Of a stretch of 64,000 nucleotides of DNA, positions 55,858-64,000 are shown piece by piece. Under the pieces are notes generated by a model. The model had not been told where the DNA came from, made no database searches, and saw nothing but the letters and a program-made list of their open reading frames with translations. The position numbers and the translations under genes are program-made. The DNA is taken from contig NZ_JADQAQ010000010.1 in assembly GCF_022129445.1 (NCBI RefSeq), forward strand, positions 30,126 through 94,125, given 5' to 3'. The stretch's first letter is position 1. The number at the start of each line of letters is the position of its first letter. The stretch comes from Photobacterium sp. Ph5 (lineage in GTDB: Bacteria; Pseudomonadota; Gammaproteobacteria; Enterobacterales; Vibrionaceae).

Positions 55858-57861
55858 TTACAGTTTAAATTTATGAACTAATTTATTTTGCTCAGTGGCT
55901 AAGCTGTCTAACATGGTACTGGCTTCCGCCATTTCTTCCATTGCATTGTAATTAGTATCAGCAATGTGGCTAATATCTTCTAAACTGCGAGCAATGTCGG
56001 CTGTTGTTGTACGCTGCTCTTCCGCTGACTGTGCAATTTGACTACTCATCTGACTAATTTCAATGATAATCGCTTGAATCTCTTCCATTGCACTATTGGC
56101 ATCTGATGCTTGATTAATACTATTATCCATTTCCGTCACACAGCTTTGCATCATCTCCATTGCTTGGCCTGAACTTCCTTGAAGGTTTTGGATCATCGCT
56201 TCAATCTCAGAAGTCGAATCGGTAGTACGTTTAGCAAGCACACGTACTTCATCTGCAACGACAGCAAAGCCTCTCCCTTGATCACCAGCGCGAGCAGCTT
56301 CAATGGCGGCATTGAGTGCAAGTAGGTTAGTTTGGTCGGCAATATTACGAATAACATCCAAAATAGAGCCAATATTACTGCTCATTTGTTGAAGATCAGC
56401 AACGGCAGTTACAGAGTCATCTAAGCGAGTTGAAAGCTGATGGGCAATATTGATGTTTTTACTCATCACTTCACGACCTGTTGCTGATGCTCGTTCGACT
56501 TCATGGACACGTTCCATAGTATTTTGCGCACTTTGCGATACATCGGTAACTGAGTGCTCCATTTCTGTCATTGCTGTTGCCACAGAAACGGTTTGCTCTC
56601 GCTGCTCATTTAATCGCTGTTTTGCCTGTGCTGTTGTACTTTGGTTTTCGGCTGCAACTTGTGTGAGATCTTCTGATGCTTGGCTTAACTGGCTTAAAAT
56701 TTGTTGAAGGTTACCAGCTAACGTATTGATGTGATGACTCAATTTATTAAACTCAATAAACTGGCTGCTTTCTGTACGCTGTGTCATATCGCCATCAGTT
56801 AATGATTCAAGTGTTTTAAGCATAGAAACCAGTGGACGACGTACACTTCGTGCTAAATACCAACCTATAGAAATTGCTAATAAAATAACCACGATCGCAA
56901 TACCGATAGCTTTGGTTAGGCCTTGGTTGTAAGTGTTATCAGCCGTTTCAATCGCTTGATCCATTTGATTGGTCGCTTGCTGATTAAATTGCTCAAGAAT
57001 TGATATAGCTTGGTTAACTTCTTTAGTTAAGGTTGCAATGTTATTATAAAGGCGTGTTTTTGCTTCAATATATTCATAGTGTTGATCAAGTACGCCACCT
57101 TTTTTACCAATATCTAGCGTATATTGATTAACAGATTTATCGAATGCTTCTTTTAAGCCTGACAGTAGGGTTGTTAAGCTGCGAAATGCATTGGCAAGGT
57201 GGTTAACACTACGTTTATTTGCCTTCATTGCTGCTTGAATCTTACTGATATCGTCAGTCGCTAGCGCGTCAGAAGTAATGGTTTCTGTTTCTTTTAATTT
57301 CACAAAGAAATTTTTAGCCATCATTTTAACAGCCATATTATCTTGTTCGTTAATGTACTCTTTCATACCAATGCTAAGTTCAGCTTGCAAACGTTGGAAG
57401 CGTCGTGCTGATTGTTGGCGCTCATCACCGGCTAACATTTGTGCTCGATAATTATCCATCGCGGTTTGAGCTTCGCTGAAATAACGCTGCTCTAATTCTG
57501 TTAGCGCTTTAATATAAGAGGTTAATTCTGGGTTACTTTCAGCAATGGCGACAAGCTCTTTACGGGCAGAGGCAAAGTCTCTCGTTGCTGTGCGGAAGTC
57601 GGCCTCATAGGTTTTCATTGCTGCTGGATCTTGACTGGTTAAAAAGTCTTTGAAAGTTTTGTCTGCCGCAAGAAGTTTAACACTGACTTTATTTGATATA
57701 GAGACTAAAGGAAGTGCGTCTGTTGTCACTGTTGTTAACTGGCTATGGATACGGTTTGTTCCATCAAGCATTAGCACGATAGTTAAAACAAACAATGCAA
57801 CCATAACCACAAAACCTGAGTACATACGACGTATGACTGAAGTTTGGTTAGATTTCTTCAT
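55858..57861 (-). CDS. Methyl-accepting chemotaxis protein
   Basis: Transmembrane chemoreceptor of 667 aa: membrane span at about 12-30, a large helical periplasmic sensor (about 35-310, coiled-coil rich), second span at about 317-336, HAMP, and the signalling domain with the highly conserved tip [32 protein letters not shown] split around residue 500. The protein ends LVHKFKL, without a CheR-tethering pentapeptide. Ligand unknown. Solitary gene; converges on the EamA gene. Confidence 0.92.
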   Translation of the reverse strand: MKKSNQTSVIRRMYSGFVVMVALFVLTIVLMLDGTNRIHSQLTTVTTDALPLVSISNKVSVKLLAADKTFKDFLTSQDPAAMKTYEADFRTATRDFASARKELVAIAESNPELTSYIKALTELEQRYFSEAQTAMDNYRAQMLAGDERQQSARRFQRLQAELSIGMKEYINEQDNMAVKMMAKNFFVKLKETETITSDALATDDISKIQAAMKANKRSVNHLANAFRSLTTLLSGLKEAFDKSVNQYTLDIGKKGGVLDQHYEYIEAKTRLYNNIATLTKEVNQAISILEQFNQQATNQMDQAIETADNTYNQGLTKAIGIAIVVILLAISIGWYLARSVRRPLVSMLKTLESLTDGDMTQRTESSQFIEFNKLSHHINTLAGNLQQILSQLSQASEDLTQVAAENQSTTAQAKQRLNEQREQTVSVATAMTEMEHSVTDVSQSAQNTMERVHEVERASATGREVMSKNINIAHQLSTRLDDSVTAVADLQQMSSNIGSILDVIRNIADQTNLLALNAAIEAARAGDQGRGFAVVADEVRVLAKRTTDSTSEIEAMIQNLQGSSGQAMEMMQSCVTEMDNSINQASDANSAMEEIQAIIIEISQMSSQIAQSAEEQRTTTADIARSLEDISHIADTNYNAMEEMAEASTMLDSLATEQNKLVHKFKL

Positions 57862-58199
57862 AATATCCCTATATTTAGCAAAGGGTCAGTGTCATCATAA
57901 TGCTGACCTATTAGTCATAAATTTAATTTGATAATGGAGTAATACTTTTCGCAATCAATGCTAAATTTGCGAATAGAATTATCAAATTAACTCTAGCCTA
58001 TACTATCGTCACTTCTGCTTGAGTCTTGATAGATAAATTTATTTAGGCTTCAATTGTTTGATCGCTGCATCAAAAAAACACGTAAACGTGAAATTTTTTC
58101 TCTATTAAATCTTTAAAACAACGTTCAATATTGCGCAATAGAGTTGACTGACGCATACTCACTAACTAAACAAATAACAATGAGTTGATGGAGTCAGAA

Positions 58200-58550
58200 A
58201 TGGCGGAAGAAACTATCTTCAGTAAAATTATTCGTAAAGAAATTCCAGCTGATATTTTGTATCAAGATGATTTAGTCACAGCATTTCGTGATATCAATCC
58301 TCGTGCACCAAGCCATATCTTAATTATTCCCAATAAATTGATTCCAACAGTCAATGATGTGGAAGCAGATGATGAGTTGATGATGGGGCGTATGTTTACG
58401 GTTGCACGTCAATTAGCAGAAAAAGAAGGTGTAGCGGAAGATGGCTACCGTTTGATCGTTAATTGTAACCCTTATGGTGGACAAGAAGTTTACCATATTC
58501 ATATGCACCTATTAGGCGGACGTCCTTTAGGGCCAATGCTAGTTGGCTAA
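58200..58550 (+). CDS. hinT: Purine nucleoside phosphoramidase HinT (HIT family)
   Basis: Hydrolyses AMP-lysine-type phosphoramidates. The 116-aa product has the histidine triad H99-I-H101-M-H103 in [14 protein letters not shown] and the N-terminal [18 protein letters not shown] at 58200 with GGAG six bases before it; upstream TTG/ATG at 58185-58188 would overlap that site. First gene of a block syntenic with E. coli hinT-ycfL-lpoB-thiK, but followed here by a terminator. Confidence 0.95.
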   Translation: MAEETIFSKIIRKEIPADILYQDDLVTAFRDINPRAPSHILIIPNKLIPTVNDVEADDELMMGRMFTVARQLAEKEGVAEDGYRLIVNCNPYGGQEVYHIHMHLLGGRPLGPMLVG

Positions 58551-58604
58551 TCGTAGCGTGTTACTAACGTTATGTAATGGATGATAATTATCCGCTAAGA
58601 GACT

Positions 58605-58659
58605 AAAAGCTTGAGTATCCTAATTCTTCTTATTGAATATATGATATTCAGGCTTTTTT
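58605..58659 (+). terminator. Terminator after hinT
   Basis: A long imperfect stem (58605-58619 with 58643-58657, two G-U pairs) and a T-run to 58659. Confidence 0.75.
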
Positions 58660-58876
58660 ATTACAATTCATTGTTTATGTTTGCAGCTTATCAATAACGT
58701 CATTGGTAATAGTCGCTTACTAATATTAAATTTTCCGCGTTGTTATTTGATAGTAAATACTGATGTTTATATACGTTAGTCAGAACTTGGGAGTAATAGT
58801 GGAACGCACAATCAAAGTTGAATTTTTATAATGTTTCTCGGTATTTTTGATTGTCGCGCTACTTAGGAGACATGTA

Positions 58877-59263
58877 ATGAAGTATGTAATGGCATTATTG
58901 TTAGCATTAATGATCACTGGGTGTAGCAGTGTTCATACTGGTATTAGTATTGAAAACAGTAATCAAAATGTCGTTATTGGTAACGCTGTTCTAGCACGTA
59001 GCTTAGTTTTTAAAGAAGCTCATATAACAAAAGTTAATGGTTTAATGAAAGCTTCTGTTGAGGCAGTGAATAAAGTTAACACAGATCTGAATTTGCAATA
59101 CCGTTTTTATTGGTATGATGAGCAAGGTTTAGAGATCAGTGGTAGTGATGCCCCGTGGCATTCATTTGCTTTGGCTGGTAACGATAAAGTGATTTTACAA
59201 GGGGTAGCGGATAAAGCTGAAGCCACCCAATATCGTATTTACGTTCGCCGAGCAGCATACTGA
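58877..59263 (+). CDS. ycfL: YcfL family lipoprotein (DUF1425)
   Basis: Small outer-membrane-type lipoprotein of unknown role, always next to lpoB. The 128-aa product has a signal ending LALMITGC (Cys16) with Ser at +2, then a single beta-rich DUF1425 domain with LQYRFYWYDEQGLEI. ATG at 58877 with TAGGAGA upstream; the 58847 start has none. It is 30 bp before lpoB, suggesting cotranscription and a role with PBP1B control. Confidence 0.88.
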   Translation: MKYVMALLLALMITGCSSVHTGISIENSNQNVVIGNAVLARSLVFKEAHITKVNGLMKASVEAVNKVNTDLNLQYRFYWYDEQGLEISGSDAPWHSFALAGNDKVILQGVADKAEATQYRIYVRRAAY

Positions 59264-59293
59264 TTTAATATAAAATATTGTTAAGGTAAAACA

Positions 59294-59884
59294 ATGAAAA
59301 AAAGCGTTCTTGCATTATTAGCGGCATCTTCGTTATTAGGTGGTTGTGCCCAAACTGTCGATTATGTGAATTCGCATTTACCAGATACTCCGTCGGTAAA
59401 TTTTGGCTCTAATGATCTTGATAATACAGCATCGAAATTAACAACAAAGATGTTGTCATCACCGGCTGTGTCTTCAATTACAGCTGGCGGTCAACATCCA
59501 ATTGTTATTGTTAATAATATTCAAAATAATACCAGTGAGCATGTTGATACAGCGTCGATGACTAACACGATTAAGTCTAAAATTTCACGTTCTGGTAAAT
59601 TCAATTTAGTCGCTAAGTCTCGTGTTGATGCGGTGCGTAAGCAAATGAATTTTAGTGAAAATGATCGTTTTGTGAATCAAGGAACGGCGATTCAATTTGC
59701 TAAAATGACCGGTGCACAATATATGCTTTATGGCAATTTAACCAATACAAACAAGCGTCAAAATGGACAAAATGTCCCTTTCTATAAAATGACAATGCGC
59801 TTAATGGATACAAACTCAGGTTCAATTGAGTGGACTGATTCAGGGTTAGCACCTAAAAGTGAATCAAACTCTCAAGGTTGGTAA
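59294..59884 (+). CDS. lpoB: Penicillin-binding protein activator LpoB
   Basis: Outer-membrane lipoprotein that activates the synthase PBP1B through the periplasm. The 196-aa product has a lipoprotein signal ending SLLGGC (Cys18), a linker to about residue 55 and the globular domain beginning HPIVIVNNIQNNTSEH and including MTGAQYMLYGNLTN. Length and domain agree with YcfM/LpoB. Part of ycfL-lpoB-thiK. Confidence 0.92.
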   Translation: MKKSVLALLAASSLLGGCAQTVDYVNSHLPDTPSVNFGSNDLDNTASKLTTKMLSSPAVSSITAGGQHPIVIVNNIQNNTSEHVDTASMTNTIKSKISRSGKFNLVAKSRVDAVRKQMNFSENDRFVNQGTAIQFAKMTGAQYMLYGNLTNTNKRQNGQNVPFYKMTMRLMDTNSGSIEWTDSGLAPKSESNSQGW

Positions 59885-59922
59885 TTTAGCTTAAATAATC
59901 TGGTAACAATGTTGAAATTATA

Positions 59923-60840
59923 ATGAAAGATAACGAGCTTTTTGATCCGACATTACTGTCTTTGTTGCCAGATACAGAATTTCTAACAGCGAGCCCATTG
60001 GCTGGTGGTTTAACAAATCGCTGTTGGAAATTATCCCTTTATCATCCGTCCAAGAAGCAATCTGCTCATTATGTTTGGCGACCACTGACAACCATCACTC
60101 AAGTCTTTGGGGTAAATCGAACGCTCGAGTATCAGTTATTACGCATCGTTGAAGATTCTGAATTAGCGCCAAAACCGTATGCATTGTTAGACACTAATTC
60201 AAACAATAATGACCAAGTATTAATTGTAGATTGGCTCGAAGGTGAACAAGCCGATCAGCGGTTTACTGATCAGCAACTTTGTCAACTTCAGGCCCGCATT
60301 CATGCATTACCGCTTCCTACCCATCGTTTAGATATCAAACAACGTATTGAACATTACTGGCAAACGATTCCTGATGATTTAAAATCAAAACAATTAATGT
60401 CTATTTATCACTATTTTGATAAGCAAAAGATTAGTAATTACTTTCCTGATACCTGCTGTCATTTTGATTTAGGGCGTTACAATATTATTGTTCAAAATCG
60501 TGGTAGAGAGTCTCATTTTGCTTTAGATAATGCCAAAGTCATTGATTGGGAGTATGCCAGTGCTGGCGATCCTTCTTTTGATTTAACTATGACAATATTA
60601 GCCAATGCACTTAGCCCTGAAAAAGCGGTGCAAGATTATTGTTTGGCAAGAGAGGAGTCTGATATTACTTTGGTATCTACTGAGGTATTAAAGTGGTTAG
60701 AGGCGGTAAATTACTGGCAACCTTGGTGTGAGTACCTAGCATTACTGTGGTATTTGGTGGGTTATCAAGTTTGGCATGATGATGAATATTTACGGCAAGC
60801 TAAACAATTAGAGCTCAAGCTAAAACAAATGGCTACATAG
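59923..60840 (+). CDS. thiK: Thiamine kinase
   Basis: Phosphorylates thiamine salvaged from outside to thiamine monophosphate. The 305-aa aminoglycoside-phosphotransferase-like fold shows LAGGLTNRCWKL (nucleotide loop), the catalytic CHFDLGRYNIIV (HxD...N) and IDWEYASAGDPSFDL (DxD metal site as DWE). It lies 38 bp after lpoB, as in E. coli. The N- and C-terminal parts are less conserved than the catalytic core. Confidence 0.85.
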   Translation: MKDNELFDPTLLSLLPDTEFLTASPLAGGLTNRCWKLSLYHPSKKQSAHYVWRPLTTITQVFGVNRTLEYQLLRIVEDSELAPKPYALLDTNSNNNDQVLIVDWLEGEQADQRFTDQQLCQLQARIHALPLPTHRLDIKQRIEHYWQTIPDDLKSKQLMSIYHYFDKQKISNYFPDTCCHFDLGRYNIIVQNRGRESHFALDNAKVIDWEYASAGDPSFDLTMTILANALSPEKAVQDYCLAREESDITLVSTEVLKWLEAVNYWQPWCEYLALLWYLVGYQVWHDDEYLRQAKQLELKLKQMAT

Positions 60841-60885
60841 AGACGTTATATTAAGTGTGAAACGTTTGTACAAGGAGATGTACTG

Positions 60886-61725
60886 ATGTTGAAAAGAACG
60901 ATAAGCATAATCTTTATTTGTGTGATGTTATCTGGTTGCACATTTAAATTGGTATACAATTCATTGGATTTCTGGATTGATTATTACTTATCAGATTATC
61001 TTGATTTGGACTCTCAACAACAGGGTGAGTTAGAGCAAGGTCTTGAAACTGCACTTGCACAGCATCGACAGCAACAATTAACCGTATTTCATAAGTTGAT
61101 TTCTGCCTTACAAACGGATCTTAAAAAACCTTTAACGGCTGAACAAATCGCCAATTACCATCAGCGTTTTACGCAAGCAGGCGAAGCATCAGCTCTGGTT
61201 TTTGTGTCGCCGATCATTGATGTTGTTAAAACAATGAACACTTCGCAAATTACAATGAGTTTGCAAGCTATTGAAAAAGAGATGGCAGAGAGACGGGAAG
61301 AACGGTTATCGAAAAGCCCGCAACAACGATTGCAAGATCGCTATGATAAACTTAAAGATAAAAGCCAAGATTGGATTGGACGTTTAAATAAACAACAAAA
61401 ACAGCTGATATTAAGCTTGGCACAATTGCAATTACAGCAATCTACAATGTTTCAAAACATAGCAATAGATAACTTGTCACAATTAACGACGATACTAAAA
61501 CAGCGTAACCATGCGAAGTTTGTATCAAGTGTTGAGCAACAGGTGAAAAATATTATTTCTCTTAAAAATACGGATTATCAAGATCAACTTGATGAGTATT
61601 TAATCCAACGTTTTGTCATCATGAAACAGCTCAACGCGAGTTTAAGCCCACAACAGCGACGTCATTTACAAAGTGAGCTAACGTCATTGAGAAAAGATAT
61701 CGCGGTGTTAATTCAAGAGAAGTAG
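60886..61725 (+). CDS. DUF6279-type helical lipoprotein
   Basis: A 279-aa lipoprotein (signal ending VMLSGC, Cys18) beginning TFKLVYNSLDFWIDYYLSDYLDLDSQQQGEL, a start typical of DUF6279 family proteins; the rest is almost entirely alpha-helical and glutamine- and lysine-rich. Function unknown. It lies 45 bp after thiK and 150 bp before ycfP, exactly where E. coli has nagZ. It is transcribed with its neighbours' direction, possibly in the thiK operon. Confidence 0.75.
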   Translation: MLKRTISIIFICVMLSGCTFKLVYNSLDFWIDYYLSDYLDLDSQQQGELEQGLETALAQHRQQQLTVFHKLISALQTDLKKPLTAEQIANYHQRFTQAGEASALVFVSPIIDVVKTMNTSQITMSLQAIEKEMAERREERLSKSPQQRLQDRYDKLKDKSQDWIGRLNKQQKQLILSLAQLQLQQSTMFQNIAIDNLSQLTTILKQRNHAKFVSSVEQQVKNIISLKNTDYQDQLDEYLIQRFVIMKQLNASLSPQQRRHLQSELTSLRKDIAVLIQEK

Positions 61726-61875
61726 CCCTGAGTAAGCATTCTTAAATGTGGGGCAATTTGCAAAGAAGATCATAGTTTTCATTATTATCCTGTTAAACCA
61801 TATATAAAGTGGTAGATTTATAACGTCCTCTTTAAGGGCATGGATGATTTTAAATTTAAGCGAGAGGGAATTGAT

Positions 61876-62415
61876 ATGATTATTTATTTACATGGCTTTG
61901 ATTCAACAAGCCCTGGTAATCATGAAAAGGTTTTGCAGTTACAATTTATCGATCCTGATATCCGCTTTGTAAATTACAGTACCCAACATCCAAAGCATGA
62001 TATGCAGCATTTACTGAAAGAAGTCCATAAGTTGGTCGATGAGAGCAAAGATACAACGCCACTGATCTGCGGTGTTGGGCTAGGGGGCTATTGGGCAGAA
62101 AGAATTGGTTTTTTATGTGGCATTAAACAAGTCATTTTTAACCCAAATCTTCATCCGGAAAACAACATGGAAGGAAGAATTGATCGCCCAGAAGAATATA
62201 CTGACATTATGACGAAATGCGTGGAAGATTTTCGTAAAAAAAATGCAGGTAATTGTCTTTGCATACTTTCAACTAATGACGAAGTATTAGATAATCAAAC
62301 TACAAAAGATGAGCTAGATCAATTTTATGATATAGTGTGGGACGAAAATGAAACACATAAGTTTAAAAAGATCTCGCAACATCTACAAAAAATAAAAGCG
62401 TTTAAAGCGCAATAA
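61876..62415 (+). CDS. ycfP: YcfP family protein (UPF0227 alpha/beta hydrolase fold)
   Basis: A 179-aa alpha/beta-hydrolase-fold protein of unknown substrate. It starts [24 protein letters not shown], as E. coli YcfP does; the elbow is GVGLGGYW rather than GxSxG, so the usual serine nucleophile is absent, as in E. coli. ATG at 61876 with GAGAGGGAA upstream; the frame to 61840 adds residues not seen in the family. Next to ndh as in E. coli. Confidence 0.93.
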   Translation: MIIYLHGFDSTSPGNHEKVLQLQFIDPDIRFVNYSTQHPKHDMQHLLKEVHKLVDESKDTTPLICGVGLGGYWAERIGFLCGIKQVIFNPNLHPENNMEGRIDRPEEYTDIMTKCVEDFRKKNAGNCLCILSTNDEVLDNQTTKDELDQFYDIVWDENETHKFKKISQHLQKIKAFKAQ

Positions 62416-62444
62416 TAACGAAACATACTACCTCCTATACCTTA

Positions 62445-62466
62445 GACGGGTCATTGATCCGTCTAC
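62445..62466. repeat. Hairpin upstream of ndh
   Basis: AGACGG/CCGTCT arms around ten bases in the ycfP-ndh spacer. There is no T-run, so it is more likely a ycfP mRNA end or control element than a terminator. Confidence 0.35.
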
Positions 62467-62604
62467 CTACACATATGTGGCTTAACTGGCTTCAGATTCC
62501 TTTTTGCCTAACAGTTTGCGTGCTCAACAAACAACCAAAACAGTCTGTTATGCAATTAGGTATTTGTCGGATTTAAAATTTATAAAATTAGAGAGGAAGT
62601 GATT

Positions 62605-63894
62605 TTGACTCGAATTATTGTTGTTGGAGGCGGTGCTGGTGGTTTAGAGCTTGCGACAAAGCTTGGACGTACTCTTGGTCGTAAAGGCCGTGCAGAGGTT
62701 ACTTTAGTGGATCGTCGTGCAAGTCACTTATGGAAGCCATTACTACATGAAGTCGCAACGGGTTCATTAGATGCAGGTGTGGATGCTATCAGTTATCGTG
62801 CACATGCAAAAAACCATCATTTTGATTTTCAGATGGGCTCGTTAGAAGCCATTGATCGTGAAAATAAAACGATCACACTTGCCGCATTATTTGATAAGCA
62901 AAACGAGCTATTAGTCCCTGAGCGTACATTAGAATACGATATTCTTGTGTTAGCGATTGGTTCTACATCGAATGATTTTAATACTCCGGGTGTACGTGAC
63001 CACTGTATTTTCCTTGATAGCCCAGAGCAAGCTCACCGTTTCCGTACTGAAATGAACAACCAATTCATGAAATTACATGGCAACAAAGAGCAAAAGACAG
63101 TTGATATTGCCATTGTTGGTGCGGGTGCTACGGGTGTTGAATTATCTGCAGAGCTTCACAATGCAGTACAAGAGTTACATAACTACGGCTTCGGTGATCT
63201 AGACAGTTCACGTTTGAATGTTAACCTTGTTGAAGCTGGCGATCGTATTTTGCCAGCATTGCCTCCGCGCATTTCTCAAGCGGCGCATAGCGAGTTAACG
63301 AAGCTGGGTGTAACCGTACGTACTGGTACTATGGTCACTAAGGCCGATGAAACCGGCTTAACTACAAAAGATGGCGATCATATTCCAGCACAAATCATGG
63401 TATGGGCTGCCGGTATCAAAGCACCTGATTTCATGAAAGATATTGCAGGGCTTGAAACGAACCGTATTAATCAGTTAGTAGTTAAACCAACGCTACAAAC
63501 GACCCGTGATGATGATATTTATGTGATTGGTGATTTGGCATCTTGTGTGCAGGAAGATGGTTCATTTGTTCCCCCTCGTGCGCAAGCGGCACACCAAATG
63601 GCAAGTCGTTGTTTCTCAAACATTGTTGCGAAAATCACAGATCGTGAACAGAAACCGTATGTGTATAGCGATCATGGCTCGTTAGTATCACTAAGCCGTT
63701 TCTCAACTGTTGGTAGCCTAATGGGTAACCTATCAAAAGGTTCGATGATGGTAGAAGGGCGCATAGCACGTATGGTGTATATCTCACTATACCGTATGCA
63801 CCAAATGGCATTGCATGGCATGTTTAAGACAGGACTTATTATGTTAGTAAGCCGTATTAACCGTGTACTTCGTCCAAGCTTAAAACTGCACTAA
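62605..63894 (+). CDS. ndh: NADH:quinone oxidoreductase type II (NDH-2)
   Basis: Non-proton-pumping respiratory NADH dehydrogenase, peripheral on the inner membrane. The 429-aa product has the FAD Rossmann start [37 protein letters not shown], the NAD-binding [19 protein letters not shown] and the FAD-contact VIGDLA. C-terminal amphipathic helices provide membrane attachment. TTG at 62605 is chosen because GAGGA is seven bases upstream; a GTG at 62599 lies too close. Confidence 0.95.
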   Translation: MTRIIVVGGGAGGLELATKLGRTLGRKGRAEVTLVDRRASHLWKPLLHEVATGSLDAGVDAISYRAHAKNHHFDFQMGSLEAIDRENKTITLAALFDKQNELLVPERTLEYDILVLAIGSTSNDFNTPGVRDHCIFLDSPEQAHRFRTEMNNQFMKLHGNKEQKTVDIAIVGAGATGVELSAELHNAVQELHNYGFGDLDSSRLNVNLVEAGDRILPALPPRISQAAHSELTKLGVTVRTGTMVTKADETGLTTKDGDHIPAQIMVWAAGIKAPDFMKDIAGLETNRINQLVVKPTLQTTRDDDIYVIGDLASCVQEDGSFVPPRAQAAHQMASRCFSNIVAKITDREQKPYVYSDHGSLVSLSRFSTVGSLMGNLSKGSMMVEGRIARMVYISLYRMHQMALHGMFKTGLIMLVSRINRVLRPSLKLH

Positions 63895-63929
63895 GTTAGT
63901 GATAGTGGTTTAATTAGTGACATAAAAAA

Positions 63930-64000
63930 CGCCAGCATTTTTGCTTAATGCCGATCAGTTAAGACAAAAATGATCAGTTGAACGATCCTATAGATGTGTA
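63930..64000. repeat. Repeated GATCAGTT words at the window edge
   Basis: GATCAGTT occurs at 63954-63961 and 63972-63979, and another GATC follows. No gene begins before the window ends. This may be the boundary of a repeated or mobile element extending to the right, which cannot be judged here. Confidence 0.25.

Overview
The window is a contiguous piece of a gammaproteobacterial chromosome, most likely Vibrionaceae and probably Photobacterium. The reasons are AT-rich intergenic DNA, FabV as the enoyl-ACP reductase, an OmpL/OmpU-like porin, a PsrA-type fatty-acid regulator next to fadE, and gene order that repeatedly matches E. coli blocks in condensed form (rpsA-ihfB-lapAB-pyrF; sap-psp-ycjXF-tyrR; ybjL-grxA; pabB-nudL-sdaA; hinT-ycfL-lpoB-thiK-ycfP-ndh). 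This assignment is inferred from gene content, not from a marker-gene comparison. I found no rRNA, tRNA, CRISPR array, prophage or complete insertion sequence.

Layout. 1-5.2 kb: end of cmk, rpsA with a structured leader, ihfB, lapA-lapB (LPS control), pyrF behind a PurR-like box. 5.2-10.5 kb: sapABCDF peptide ABC transporter on the minus strand. 10.6-18.1 kb: envelope stress and aromatic control: pspF divergent from pspABC with a sigma-54 promoter, ycjX-ycjF, an unknown lipoprotein, tyrR. 18.2-23.2 kb: ogt, rimJ, pykA, hexR and a YeeZ-like dehydrogenase. 23.25-25.9 kb: an OFA-type MFS transporter flanked by four small minus-strand units that look like a multicopy sRNA family; this is the most unusual part of the window. 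26.1-30.5 kb: fatty-acid block psrA-fadE-fabV. 30.5-36.5 kb: a 44-aa CxxC/CxxC protein, phoQ-phoP, ybjL, grxA and a porin. 37.3-46 kb: acetate transporter, AraC regulator, sdaC-sdaA serine catabolism, nudL, pabB and a class I fumarase. 46.2-51.4 kb: RND efflux operon with two lipoprotein adaptors. 51.5-57.9 kb: pyrC, two EamA transporters, a LysR regulator and a chemoreceptor. 58.2-63.9 kb: hinT-ycfL-lpoB-thiK-(DUF6279 lipoprotein)-ycfP-ndh, where the E. coli nagZ position is taken by an unrelated lipoprotein gene.

Functionally, most genes belong to core metabolism and envelope maintenance. Points that merit follow-up are the tandem sRNA-like units, PurR-type operators in front of both pyrF and pyrC, a TyrR with a Tyr where the Walker B Asp should be, the small zinc-ribbon-like gene near phoQ, and structured leaders upstream of sdaA and of the EamA gene at 52.7 kb. 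Start codons were moved from the longest reading frame wherever a ribosome-binding site or family N-terminus argued for it; each case is stated in its entry.
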